DNA of 33,511 nucleotides from Nemertoderma westbladi (taxonomy: Eukaryota; Xenacoelomorpha; Nemertodermatida; Nemertodermatidae), in contig JAUCBJ010003756.1 in the NCBI GenBank assembly GCA_032718475.1, positions 1 through 33,511 of the forward strand, written 5' to 3'. The position numbers were made by a program, and so were the translations under genes. The notes under the pieces were generated by a model, which did not search any database, had not been told where the DNA came from, and saw only the letters and a program-made list of their open reading frames with translations. This document shows positions 18,990 through 33,511 of the stretch, piece by piece. Each line of letters starts with the position of its first letter. Position 1 is the stretch's first letter.

Positions 18990-20420
18990 TTCTAAATCGA
19001 TTAACGGAGGCCGATTTTTAAATTTGGACCTACATTATGACCTAATTGAAGATTTAATTAAGGTAATTAATTAGCATTAGCAATTACCAATACTGCAGTA
19101 CCGGTACTGCAGTCCGGTAGGCCCTAGACTGCTAGTACTGTCTGATTGTCTGCCTGTAGGCCTATCTGCCTATCTTCATACTGCTGTACTGTCATAGGTC
19201 AGTGCAGCAGTAGGTCCTAGCCTAGCCCTAGCAGTAGATAGCTAACTTGTACCAGTGTCCAGTATGCCGAAGAACTGTGTTTTGTTAATGGTTAGCAATC
19301 TTAGCACTATGCACTCAGTCTGCCGGAACGGGTTACGGTTTAATCCTGCATTTGTCAATTACGACAATACCGGTACGACTTTGAGTACCGCTGTACCGGT
19401 ACGCGGTAGCCTACCGTTACCGGTTGACCGGTAGGTGTAGGCGGTAGACCTACGGTGCGATGGTAGCCAGCCGGTAGGTGGTAGGCTTACCTTACCGGTA
19501 TAAATGTTGGCGGATGGCGGGATGACCACGACAGCACGATGACGTCGTGTGGCGCGTAATTACTTACCGGTTGCCGGTAGACGCCTACTGCCTACCCAAC
19601 TCGTTACTGGTGGTCGTTGTCGTGGTGGGATGAGCATGAGGTCGCCTACGATGGGAACAAGTGAAAAGGAAACATAGGCCTACCCGGATGCCGGACGAAA
19701 ACGTACCGGTCAGCCGCCAGCCGGTACCCGAATACTGGGTACGTTTCGACAATGATGTATCGGTTATTATTATTGTACTGATTAAGTCAGTAAGTAGGAG
19801 GACCGTGAACCCTCCAGGCTTGCCAGCTTGTTACTATTAAATAGCATCCCAGATCTGTATGCATGAGAATTACCCTAATTCTACTGCTAGCTTTCCATAA
19901 TGTCACCATAGCAACAACCACACTAGAATTAGAAGCGAGTTAAAGGAAAAATAGAAAGCTTGCCCCATTGAATAGCATAAGGAATAAATAGCGCACTGCT
20001 AGTATCCAAGGATACATAATAATAACGTGGCAATCTGGAAGGCACTTGACTAACGGACAAATGGCCCGAATGTGTACAACTTGTGACAGTTGTGTGGAAT
20101 TTGTGCGTTTATAGGTGAATGTTACTACTAAAGTGTGTTTACAGTAGCGAGTCGCAGTTGTGAAAGTAGCCCTACCTCTGCAGTAAGAACCTGAAGTAAT
20201 TCTGAGCCCTTGGGACGGACAGTGGAGTGACTCGCGCTGGTTATTGTTGTCGTTATGTAGCTACTACGTTGGCGATAGGCACAGCGGTGACAGTACATCA
20301 GCGCTGAGGATCTTGCGCTGTCCGGGGGCATTGAGGGGTAGGCAGCGACGACCGCTAGCCTAATTATGATTAATTATAACATCGATAAACTCGTATAGCA
20401 GCTATGACTGAGTTGATATA
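18990..20420. other. No gene recognised; accggt/ccggta-rich segment
   Basis: 19080-19740 is rich in short palindromes around accggt and ctgcag (for example tactgcagtaccggtactgc near 19090) and in ggtagg repeats. It is more GC-rich than its surroundings. No ORF or RNA gene could be supported. Confidence 0.4.
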
Positions 20421-20421
20421 A

Positions 20422-20646
20422 GATGATCTTGGTATCAGGGAGCGATATACCCTACCATTGCAAGCGTTTGTTGATAGTTTAAAATGCGGCGACGCTAGTC
20501 AACCAACTACGGAGGACGATGGCCGTTATATCGAACCGCCAATGTCAAAGGAACAGCTCACGCGTGAATTGGACTATAGAAAATTCACCGCTCGCTATAC
20601 GCATCGTAAGAGTACGTATATGGACTTCTTAACCACTGGTCATTAG
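20422..20646 (+). CDS. Small ORF or exon of unknown function, cut by an element
   Basis: The frame is open from 20422 without an ATG near its start and encodes hydrophilic protein-like sequence (for example KEQLTRELDYRKFTARYTHR). The ending TGH-stop is unusual: the stop TAG at 20644-20646 overlaps the first bases of the inverted-repeat element, so the original sequence probably continued. It could be the remains of an exon. Family not recognised, and chance is possible. Confidence 0.3.
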   Translation, partial: DDLGIRERYTLPLQAFVDSLKCGDASQPTTEDDGRYIEPPMSKEQLTRELDYRKFTARYTHRKSTYMDFLTTGH

Positions 20647-20799
20647 TGTTGAGAACTGTAACTGTAATTATACTGCAACTGTAACTGAATGATTTTGATG
20701 ATTTTTTTGATACTGTAACTATAACTGTAACTGTAATTATTGTGAATTTTGAATACTGTAACTGTAACTGAAACTGAAATTAACAAAATCCGATTCAGT

Positions 20800-21530
20800 T
20801 CTCAATCACACAATTAACATGAATGAGTATTTAAAACAGTATTGTAATAAAGTATAGAGTATAGTTTAATAAATGAATAACAGTGGTTCCCATAGGTATC
20901 ATTTTTAAAACATTGTTATAAAAAACAATCTCATCTGAACAATCAACCATAATATTACACAATAAAAAAAAAGACCCTTGTCCACTTAGCTCAAATGTGA
21001 TTTATTTGGCGAGTCAAGTTAGTGAACGAAGATCTACAGTAGCATATAGTCTATGTTTTTCTGTCTCAACTATAAGACTATTATCAGCCTTATCACCACT
21101 TTTGCATCATATTAAATGTAAATGTTTTAGATAAACAAAGAAAAGTTAGGCCTAATGGTAGAGGGATTTTAACGGATATATATTTTACATTATGAATTAT
21201 TAATGTTACCGGTACTGTTAATATCACAATCACACTAGAGGCACACTGGAAATTAAATTTTGATCAAGTTTACCATTATAAATTACAAAATTAAACTTAA
21301 AAGTGAAAGGAGCAGCTTATCGAGGTGGGTCTAACCAAAACAATAAATATATGATTACTAAAACAAATTACGAATTAAGGAAAATGAGCAGGATTCAGAA
21401 GCATGGCTTTTATAACCAGAACAATAAATGATAACAGTACTGTACAAGCACTGAAACAAGATGTACAGTAAAATGTGGGTGCCTTTAGTGTGATCTTGTG
21501 ACGTGCCACTTTCATTACATACTATCAGTA
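20800..21530. other. Interior of the TIR element, no gene seen
   Basis: AT-rich. Contains two copies of the dispersed aaccaaaacaataaa motif (about 21332 and 21412) that also occur near 16300. No supported coding region. Confidence 0.4.
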
Positions 21531-21544
21531 TAGTCAAATGAGCA

Positions 21545-22549
21545 AAGGGCGGGAAATTTAAACCATACAAGGGAATTAAATAATATAAAATAATTAAACT
21601 GATTTTGAAATTGTTTATGATATGAGTTCCTGACTCTACTGTCCCACCCTTGTGTCGGCGTTGGCCAGCAAGATGGACGGCGATGCTTCTGCCCCAACAA
21701 ACACTGGGCGTTTCCGTGCCGATCTCGACCCTCTTATGCACATCGGGGAGGCCCGCAGCAGCGCGAAGCTGAACTGCCTCCGCACCCAGCTCACGCACTC
21801 CGAGTAGCGCAGCTCGCGCCGGTCCGCCAGCTTTGAAGCGAGGTGCTTCACGAACAGCGTCGTGGAGGGAGATATTCCCCCCAATGCTGAGAATATCAGC
21901 GGGGTGAACGTGGCGTGCTCGACTTCCCGGATCCGTTCCAGATATTTATTGCGTTCCCGGGTTTCGTGGAATAGGTGGGCGGCGTCGACGTCCATTGCGG
22001 CGTTGGTCGGGGCGAGGGGGTTGAAGACGGATACATCTATGTACGTCTTTTGATATCGATTCCCCCAAAACCCGGAGACCGACACGTCCAACCGAGCTTG
22101 TTGGTCCACGGAAGTGGACGTGCGGGAGAACTGCTCGCCGGTGATTGGCTGCAGGTGCGGCTCGATGGCAACGTTATGAGCGACCTCGGTTAACGTTGTG
22201 GCGACGAAATCCCGGAGCTCGTTGTGCCTAATTGACGGGTAACCGCCGGTGGGACAAGACAAGATGTGGTTTGTTGAAAATCTTGTCCCACAGGCACAAC
22301 GAGCTGGGAGCGACTCGGGCTGCCACCCATAACGCAGACACAATGCGTCGCGGAACTCCTCTTTAGTTAGGTGGGTATCGTGGAGGGTTATGGGGCGCGC
22401 GTTGAGCCAGGCCGAGGCGCCAGGTTCCGCCACGAGCTCCGTCAACTTCCGTTGATTCTCGGGTAGGTCCGAACTAACCGACTCCACCTTCTCCTTCAGT
22501 GCCGGCACGGCCCTCGCCTTGATCCGGGTGGCGATGAACTTTTGCTTGA
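21545..22549 (-). mobile_element. 5'-truncated retroelement insertion with 14-bp target-site duplication
   Basis: The 14-bp direct repeat actatcagtatagt lies at 21531-21544 and 22550-22563, immediately outside a minus-strand ORF fragment. The insert is GC-rich relative to its AT-rich surroundings. A truncated coding 5' end plus a duplication of this length fits target-primed insertion of a non-LTR retrotransposon. No poly-A tail is visible at the 3' side (21545). Confidence 0.75.
21636..22549 (-). pseudogene. Retroelement C-terminal domain: CCHC knuckle plus endonuclease-like fold (fragment)
   Basis: Coding continues upstream of the first GTG (22508) to the truncation point at 22549. Numbering from that GTG: GASAWLNARPI (30-40), RDALCLRYGW (53-62), a C71-x-C73-x7-H81-x3-C85 cluster followed by PSIRHNELRD, then RLDV (139-142) and YIDVSVFNP (156-164), REVEHATFTPLIFSALGG, and LLRASPMCIRGSRS. 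The CxC-H-C knuckle followed by D-x16-D-x-x-V resembles the CCHC and restriction-like endonuclease of R2-type LINEs. I know this C-terminal block as common in invertebrate retroelement proteins, but the clade is uncertain. The reverse transcriptase is missing. Confidence 0.7.
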
Positions 22550-22563
22550 ACTATCAGTATAGT

Positions 22564-22815
22564 AGATACAAAATATTACCATAGAGTGGGTCCAACTTTC
22601 CTACAACAACTACCTATTAGCTCTAGAAAGAGGACGTTTTGTAATGAACATTATTATTAGCGTATATTACAGTAATATTAAAGTGCCTCATTTTTAGTTT
22701 CAGATATCTTTTTTTTATTTGGCAAGTGATTCGTTTGATTTTTTTGGGCAAGTGACTGCACCCCGCCCCGATGAGACTACATTAATTCAATGACTGCTTA
22801 CTACGTGGGATCATA
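22564..22815. other. Unannotated flank inside the TIR element
   Basis: Contains tttatt at 22714-22719, the first AATAAA on the minus strand downstream of GFUS. Otherwise nothing supported. Confidence 0.35.
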
Positions 22816-22995
22816 TATATTGAATCTATAACTGAAACGGTAACTGAATTTTATCACGATCAAAACTGTAACTGAAAGTGAAATGTTACACTTTGTAATA
22901 CTGAAACTGTAACTGTAACAGAAATGCAAAACTTTGGATACTGAACTGTAACTGAGATTAGTCAAAATTGATTCAGTTCTCAACACTAAAGACTA

Positions 22996-25900
22996 CAGAT
23001 ACCGTCTGGCTGTGTCAGATACAGCCTGGCCGTGTCAGCTACCGTCTGGCCGTGTCACATACCGCCTGGCCGTGTCAGCTGCCGTCTGACAGTGTCAGCT
23101 ACCGTCTGACAGTGTCAGCTACCGTCTGACAGTGTGAGCTACCGTCTGGCAGTGTCAGCTACCGCCTGGCAGTGTCAGTGTCAGCTACCGTCTGGCAGTG
23201 TCAGCTACCGTCTGGCAGTGACAGCTACCGTCTGGCAGTGTCAGCTACCGTCTGGCAGTGTCAGCTACCGTCTGGCCGTGTCAGCTACCGTCTGACAGTG
23301 TGAGCTACCGTCTGGCAGTGTCAGCTACTGTCTGGCAGTGTCAGCTACCGTCTGGCGTGTCAGCTACCACCTGGCAGTGTCAGCTACCGTCTGGCAGTGT
23401 CAGCTACCGTCTGGCCGTGTCAGCTACCGTCTGGCAGTGACAGCTACCGTCTGGCAGTGTCAGTGTCAGCTACCGTCTGGCAGTGTCAGTGTCAGCTACC
23501 GTCTGGCCGTGTCAGCTACCGTCTGGCCGTGTCAGCTACCGTCTGGCAGTGACAGCTACCGTCTGGCAGTGTCAGCTACCGCCTGGCAGTGTCAGCTACC
23601 GTCTGGCTGTGTCAACGACCGACTGTCCGTGTAAGCTACCGTCTGGCAGTGATAGCTACCGTCTGGCAGTGTCAGTGTCAGCTACCGCCTGGCCGTGTCA
23701 GCTACCGCTGGCCGTGTCAGATACCGCCTGGCCGTGTCAGCTACCGCTGGCCGTGTCAGATACCGCCTGGCCGTGTCAGCTACCGTCTGACAGTGTGAGC
23801 TACCGCGTCTGGCAGTGTCAGCTACCGTCTGGCAGTGTCAGTGTCAGCTACCGTCTGGCAGTGTCAGCTACCGTCTGACAGTGTGAGCTACCGCGTCTGG
23901 CAGTGTCAGCTACCGTCTGGCAGTGTCAGTGTCAGCTACCGTCTGGCAGTGTCAGCTACCGTCTGGCAGTGTCAGTGTCAGCTACCGTCTGGCAGTGTCA
24001 GCTACCGTCTGGCCGTGTCAGCTACCGTCTGGCCGTGTCAGCTACCGTCTGGCAGTGACAGCTACCGTCTGACAGTGTGAGCTACCGTCTGGCAGTGTCA
24101 GCTACCGCCTGGCAGTGTCAGTGTCAGATACCGTCTGGCAGTGTCAGTTACCGCCTGGCAGTGTCAGCAACCGTCTGGCAGTGTCAGCTACCGTCTGGCC
24201 GTGTCAGCTACCGTCTGGCAGTGACAACTACCGTCTGGCAGTGTCAGTGTCAGCTACCGTCTGGCAGTGTCAGCTACCGTCTGGCAGTGTCAGCTACCGT
24301 CTGGCCGTGTCAGCTACCGTCTGGCCGTGTCAGCTACCGTCTGGCAGTGACAGCTACCGTCTGGCAGTGTCAGCTACCGCCTGGCAGTGTCAGCTACCGT
24401 CTGGCCGTGTCAGCTACCGTCTGGCTGTGTCAGCTACCGCCTGGCGATGTCAGCTACCGTCTGGCAGTGACAGCTACCGTCTGGCAGTGTCACCTACCGC
24501 CTGGCAGTGTCAGCTACCGTCTGGCCGTGACAGCTACCGTCTGGCCGTGTCAGCTACCGTCTGGCTGTGTCAGCTACCGCCTGGTTGTGTCAGCTACCGC
24601 CTGGCAGTGTCAGCTACCGTCTGGCCGTGTCAGCTACCGTCTGGCCGTGTCAGCTACCGTCTGGCCGTGTCAGCTACCGTCTGGCTGTGTCAGCTACCGT
24701 CTGATTATGTCGGCTACCGTCTGGCTGTGTCAGCTACCGTCTGGCAGTGTCAGCTATTGTCTGGCTGTGTCAGCTACCGCCTGGTTGTGTCAGCTACCGC
24801 CTGGCCGTGTCAGCTACCGTCTGGCAGTGTCAGCTACCGTCTGGCCGTGTCAGCTACCGTCTGGCTGTGTCAGCTACCGTCTGATTGTGTCGGCTACCGT
24901 CTGGCTGTGTCAGCTACCGTCTGGCAGTGTCAGCTACCGTCTGGCCGTGTCAGCTACCGTCTGGCTGTGTCAGCTACCGTCTGATTGTGTCGGCTAGCGC
25001 CTGGCAGTGTCAGCTACCGCCTGGCAGTGTCAGCTACCGTCTGGCCGTGTCAGTTACCGTCTGGCTGTGTCAGCTACCGCCTGGCCGTGTCAGCTACCGT
25101 CTGGCAGTGTCAGCTACCGCCTGGCAGTGTCAGCTACCGTCTGGCCGTATCAGCTACCGTCTGGCAGTGTCAGCTACCGTCTGGCAGTGTCAGCTACCGT
25201 CTGGCAGTGTCAGCTACCGTCTGGCAGTGTCAGCTACCGTCTGGCAGTGTCAGCTACCGTCTGGCTGTGCCAGCTATTGTCCGGCTGTGTCAGCTACCGC
25301 CTGGTTGTGTCAGCTACCGTCTGGCAGTGTAAGCTACCGTCTGGCAGTGTCAGCTACCGTCTGGCAGTGTCAGCTACCGTCTGGCTGTGTCAGCTATTGT
25401 CTGGCTGTGTCAGCTACCGCCTGATTGCGTCGGCTACCGTCTGGCAGTGTCAGCTACCGCCTGGCAGTGTCAGCTACCGTCTGGCCGTGTCAGCTACCGT
25501 CTGGCTGTGTCAGCTACCGCCTGGCCGTGTCAGCTACCGCCTGGCAGTGTCAGCTACCGTCTGGCCGTGTCAGTGTCAGCTACCGTCTGGCAGTGTCAGC
25601 TACCGTCTGATTGTGTCGGCTACCGTCTTGCAGTGTCAGCTACCGCCTGGCAGTGTCAGTGTCAGCTACCGTCTGGCAGTGTCAGCTACCGTCTGATTGT
25701 GTCGGCTACCGTCTGGCAGTTTCAGCTACCGCCTGGCAGTGTCAGCTACCGTCTGGCCGTGTCAGGTACAGTCTGGCTGTGTCAGCTACCGCCTGGCCGT
25801 GTCAGCTACCGCCTGGCAGTGTCAGCTACCGTATGGCCGTGTCAGCTACAGTCTGGCAGTGTCAGCTACCGTCTGGCAGTGTCAGCTACCGTCTGATTGT

Positions 25901-27491
25901 GTCGGCTACCGTCTGGCAGTTTCAGCTACCGCCTGGCAGTGTCAGCTACCGTCTGTCCGTGTCAGCTACCGTCTGGCTGTGTCAGCTACCGCCTGGCCGT
26001 GTCAGCTACCGCCTGGCAGTGTCAGCTACCGTCTGGCCGTGTCAGTGTCAGCTACCGTCTGGCAGTGTCAGCTACCGTCTGATTGTGTCGGCTACCGTCT
26101 GGCAGTGTCAGCTACCGCCTGGCAGTGTCAGCTACCGTCTGGCCGTGTCAGCTACAGTCTGGCAGTGTCAGCTACCGTCTGGCAGTGTCAGCTACCGTCT
26201 GGCAGTGTCAGCTACCGCCTGGCTGTGTCAGCTACCGTCTGGCCGTGTCAGCTACCGTCTGGCAGTGTCAGCTACCGTCTGGCAGTGTCAGCTACCGTCT
26301 GGCAGTGTCAGCTACCGTCTGGCAGTGTCAGCTACCGTCTGGCAGTGTCAGCTACCGTCTGGCAGTGTCAGCTACCGTCTGGCAGTGTCAGCTACCGCCT
26401 GGCAGTGTCAGCTACCGTCTGGCCGTGTCAGCTACCGTCTGGCAGTGTCAGCTACCGTCTGGCAGTGTCAGCTACCGTCTGGCAGTGTCAGCTACCGTCT
26501 GGCAGTGTCAGCTACCGTCTGGCTGTGTCAGCTATTGTCTGGCTGTGTCAGCTACCGCCTGGCTGTGTCAGCTATTGTCTGGCTGTGTCAGCTACCGCCT
26601 GGTTGTGTCAGCTATTGTCTGGCTGTGTCAGCTACCGCCTGGTTGTGTCAGCTATTGTCTGGCTGTGTCAGCTACCGTCTGACAGTGTGAGCTACCGTCT
26701 GGTTGTGTCAGCTATTGTCTGGCTGTGTCAGCTACCGCCTGGTTGTGTCAGCTATTGTCTGGCTGTGTCAGCTACCGCCTGGTTGTGTCAGCTATTGTCT
26801 GGCTGTGTCAGCTACCGTCTGGCAGTGTCAGCTACCGTCTGGTTGTGTCAGCTATTGTCTGGCTGTGTCAGCTACCGCCTGGTTGTGTCAGCTATTGTCT
26901 GGCTGTGTCAGCTACCGTCTGGCAGTGTCAGCTACCGTCTGGCTGTGTCAGCTATTGTCTGGCTGTGTCAGCTACCGCCTGGCTGTGTCAGCTATTGTCT
27001 GGCTGTGTCAGCTACCGCCTGGTTGTGTCAGCTATTGTCTGGCTGTGTCAGCTACCGCCTGGTTGTGTCAGCTATTGTCTGGCTGTGTCAGCTACCGTCT
27101 GACAGTGTGAGCTACCGTCTGGTTGTGTCAGCTATTGTCTGGCTGTGTCAGCTACCGCCTGGTTGTGTCAGCTACCGCCTGGCTGTGTCAGCTATTGTCT
27201 GGCTGTGTCAGCTACCGCCTGGTTGTGTCAGCTATTGTCTGGCTGTGTCAGCTACCGCCTGGTTGTGTCAGCTATTGTCTGGCTGTGTCAGCTACCGTCT
27301 GACAGTGTGAGCTACCGTCTGGTTGTGTCAGCTATTGTCTGGCTGTGTCAGCTACCGCCTGGTTGTGTCAGCTATTGTCTGGCTGTGTCAGCTACCGTCT
27401 GGCAGTGTCAGCTACCGTCTGGTTGTGTCAGCTATTGTCTGGCTGTGTCAGCTACCGCCTGGCTGTGTCAGCTATTGTCTGGCTGTGTCAG

Positions 27492-27506
<15 letters not shown>
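22996..27506. repeat. 20-bp satellite, about 4.5 kb, overlapping the GFUS stop codon
   Basis: About 225 units of consensus gctaccgtctggcagtgtca. Diagnostic variants are cag/ccg/ctg/ttg at the variable triplet, gctattgtctgg, and a 6-bp extension giving cagtgtcagtgtca. Between about 26540 and 27490 the variants alternate as a 40-bp dimer. Three units make 60 nt, so the plus strand is open in long runs encoding a 20-residue repeat (for example SYRLAVSATVWQCQLPSGSV). These ORFs of up to 537 codons are period artefacts. The minus strand has TAG or TGA in every unit. The last unit, 27487-27506, contains the terminal codons and stop of GFUS. Confidence 0.97.
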
Positions 27507-33088
<5,582 letters not shown>

Positions 33089-33380
33089 AGTTATATAAGT
33101 TCAGAGCAATTACGATATCTGGATATTACAGTATTATACGGTAGGCTGGTAGGGGTAGGGTACAGGGTAGGCTTACGGCTTATCGGTAATTATACGGTAG
33201 GACTATCTTACTATTACAATGATTCCGCATTCCTTCCTATTGCTTCGTTACCTGCTACCACACACCACTACTTGACTAACAGACTAACTACCGGTACCGG
33301 TACCACTTTACTTTACCACACAATTCTATATTTTTCAAGTACCGGTACCGGTGTCCCAGTCGAAATTGCCCCCCTGTAGA
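33089..33380. other. GFUS upstream region
   Basis: Non-coding, with several accggt palindromes (33290-33350) and ggtagg/taggct low-complexity repeats. A ttatata run lies only a few bases from the ATG, too close to serve as a TATA box for that start. No defined promoter element can be called. Confidence 0.35.
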
Positions 33381-33385
33381 ATACG

Positions 33386-33404
33386 CCCCCCCCCCCCCCC
33401 CCCC
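33386..33404. repeat. Poly-C tract (19 nt)
   Basis: A homopolymer C run immediately ahead of the terminal tandem repeat. Confidence 0.92.
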
Positions 33405-33505
33405 GGGCGTAATCGCCTAGCGCGTAATGACCCCCGGGTATACTCGCATAGCGCGTAATGACCCCCCGGGTATACTCGCCTAGCGCGTAATGACCCCCTT
33501 CCGCG
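33405..33505. repeat. 33-34-bp tandem repeat at the window edge
   Basis: Three units of tagcgcgtaatgaccccc followed by gggtatactcgc, differing in C-run length and one base. The array probably continues or decays beyond 33511. Confidence 0.85.
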
Positions 33506-33511
33506 CCAAAT

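Larger units (their letters stand above)
20644..22989. mobile_element. TIR element of about 2.35 kb with aactgt subterminal repeats
   Basis: The perfect 16-bp inverted repeat ttagtgttgagaactg (20644-20659) and cagttctcaacactaa (22974-22989) defines the ends. A TA at each edge suggests a TA target duplication as in Tc1/mariner-like elements, but this is weak. Both ends carry tandem aactgt/aactga repeats (20654-20780 and 22820-22960). A second cagttctcaa at 20782 may be the end of a nested short copy. The interior holds a later retroelement insertion. No transposase was found. Confidence 0.6.

Overview
This is non-coding-rich nuclear DNA of an animal, most likely an invertebrate. It is AT-rich, has GT-AG introns, a metazoan-type sugar-nucleotide gene, RTE-like LINE, BEL/Pao, hAT and tRNA-SINE remnants, and several large satellites. 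The species cannot be named from the sequence. The only ordinary host gene I can assign with confidence is GDP-L-fucose synthase (GFUS/TSTA3 family), on the minus strand at 27492-33088. Its three exons join in phase to a full 314-residue enzyme.

Layout. 1-5490: a 2392-bp unit present twice in direct tandem. Each unit has an inverted-repeat-bounded segment with a CCAAT/TATA-type promoter and an ORF for a C2H2-finger, acidic, coiled-coil protein, followed by a 22-bp palindromic satellite. 5550-6400: a partial tRNA-SINE and a 233-bp tandem repeat. 6695-8996: a 5'-truncated LINE with intact reverse transcriptase between 12-bp target-site duplications. 9064-9725: a foldback MITE and a fuller SINE. 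9730-11870: no gene recognised. 11871-13618: an unrecognised multi-part gene with a short intron and an Ala-rich helical region. 13751-16170: a palindromic MITE and a 19-bp satellite. 16880-17900: the 3' end of a BEL/Pao retrotransposon. 17900-20420: repeats and low-complexity DNA. 20644-22989: an inverted-repeat element carrying a nested, truncated retroelement with a CCHC/endonuclease-like domain. 22996-27506: a 4.5-kb 20-bp satellite ending inside the last codons of GFUS. 27492-33088: GFUS, whose large intron consists mostly of two DNA transposons. 33089-33511: GFUS upstream DNA and a short tandem repeat.

The most interesting signals are: (i) the 20-bp satellite overlaps the final codons and stop of GFUS and looks as if it was seeded from that coding sequence; (ii) a 1.8-kb element in GFUS intron 1 with inverted repeats of about 350 bp, carrying the C-terminal part of an integrase-core-like protein; (iii) the tandemly duplicated promoter/zinc-finger unit fused to a satellite whose every monomer is a near-perfect hairpin. 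Family assignments rest on remembered motifs and were not checked by database search.
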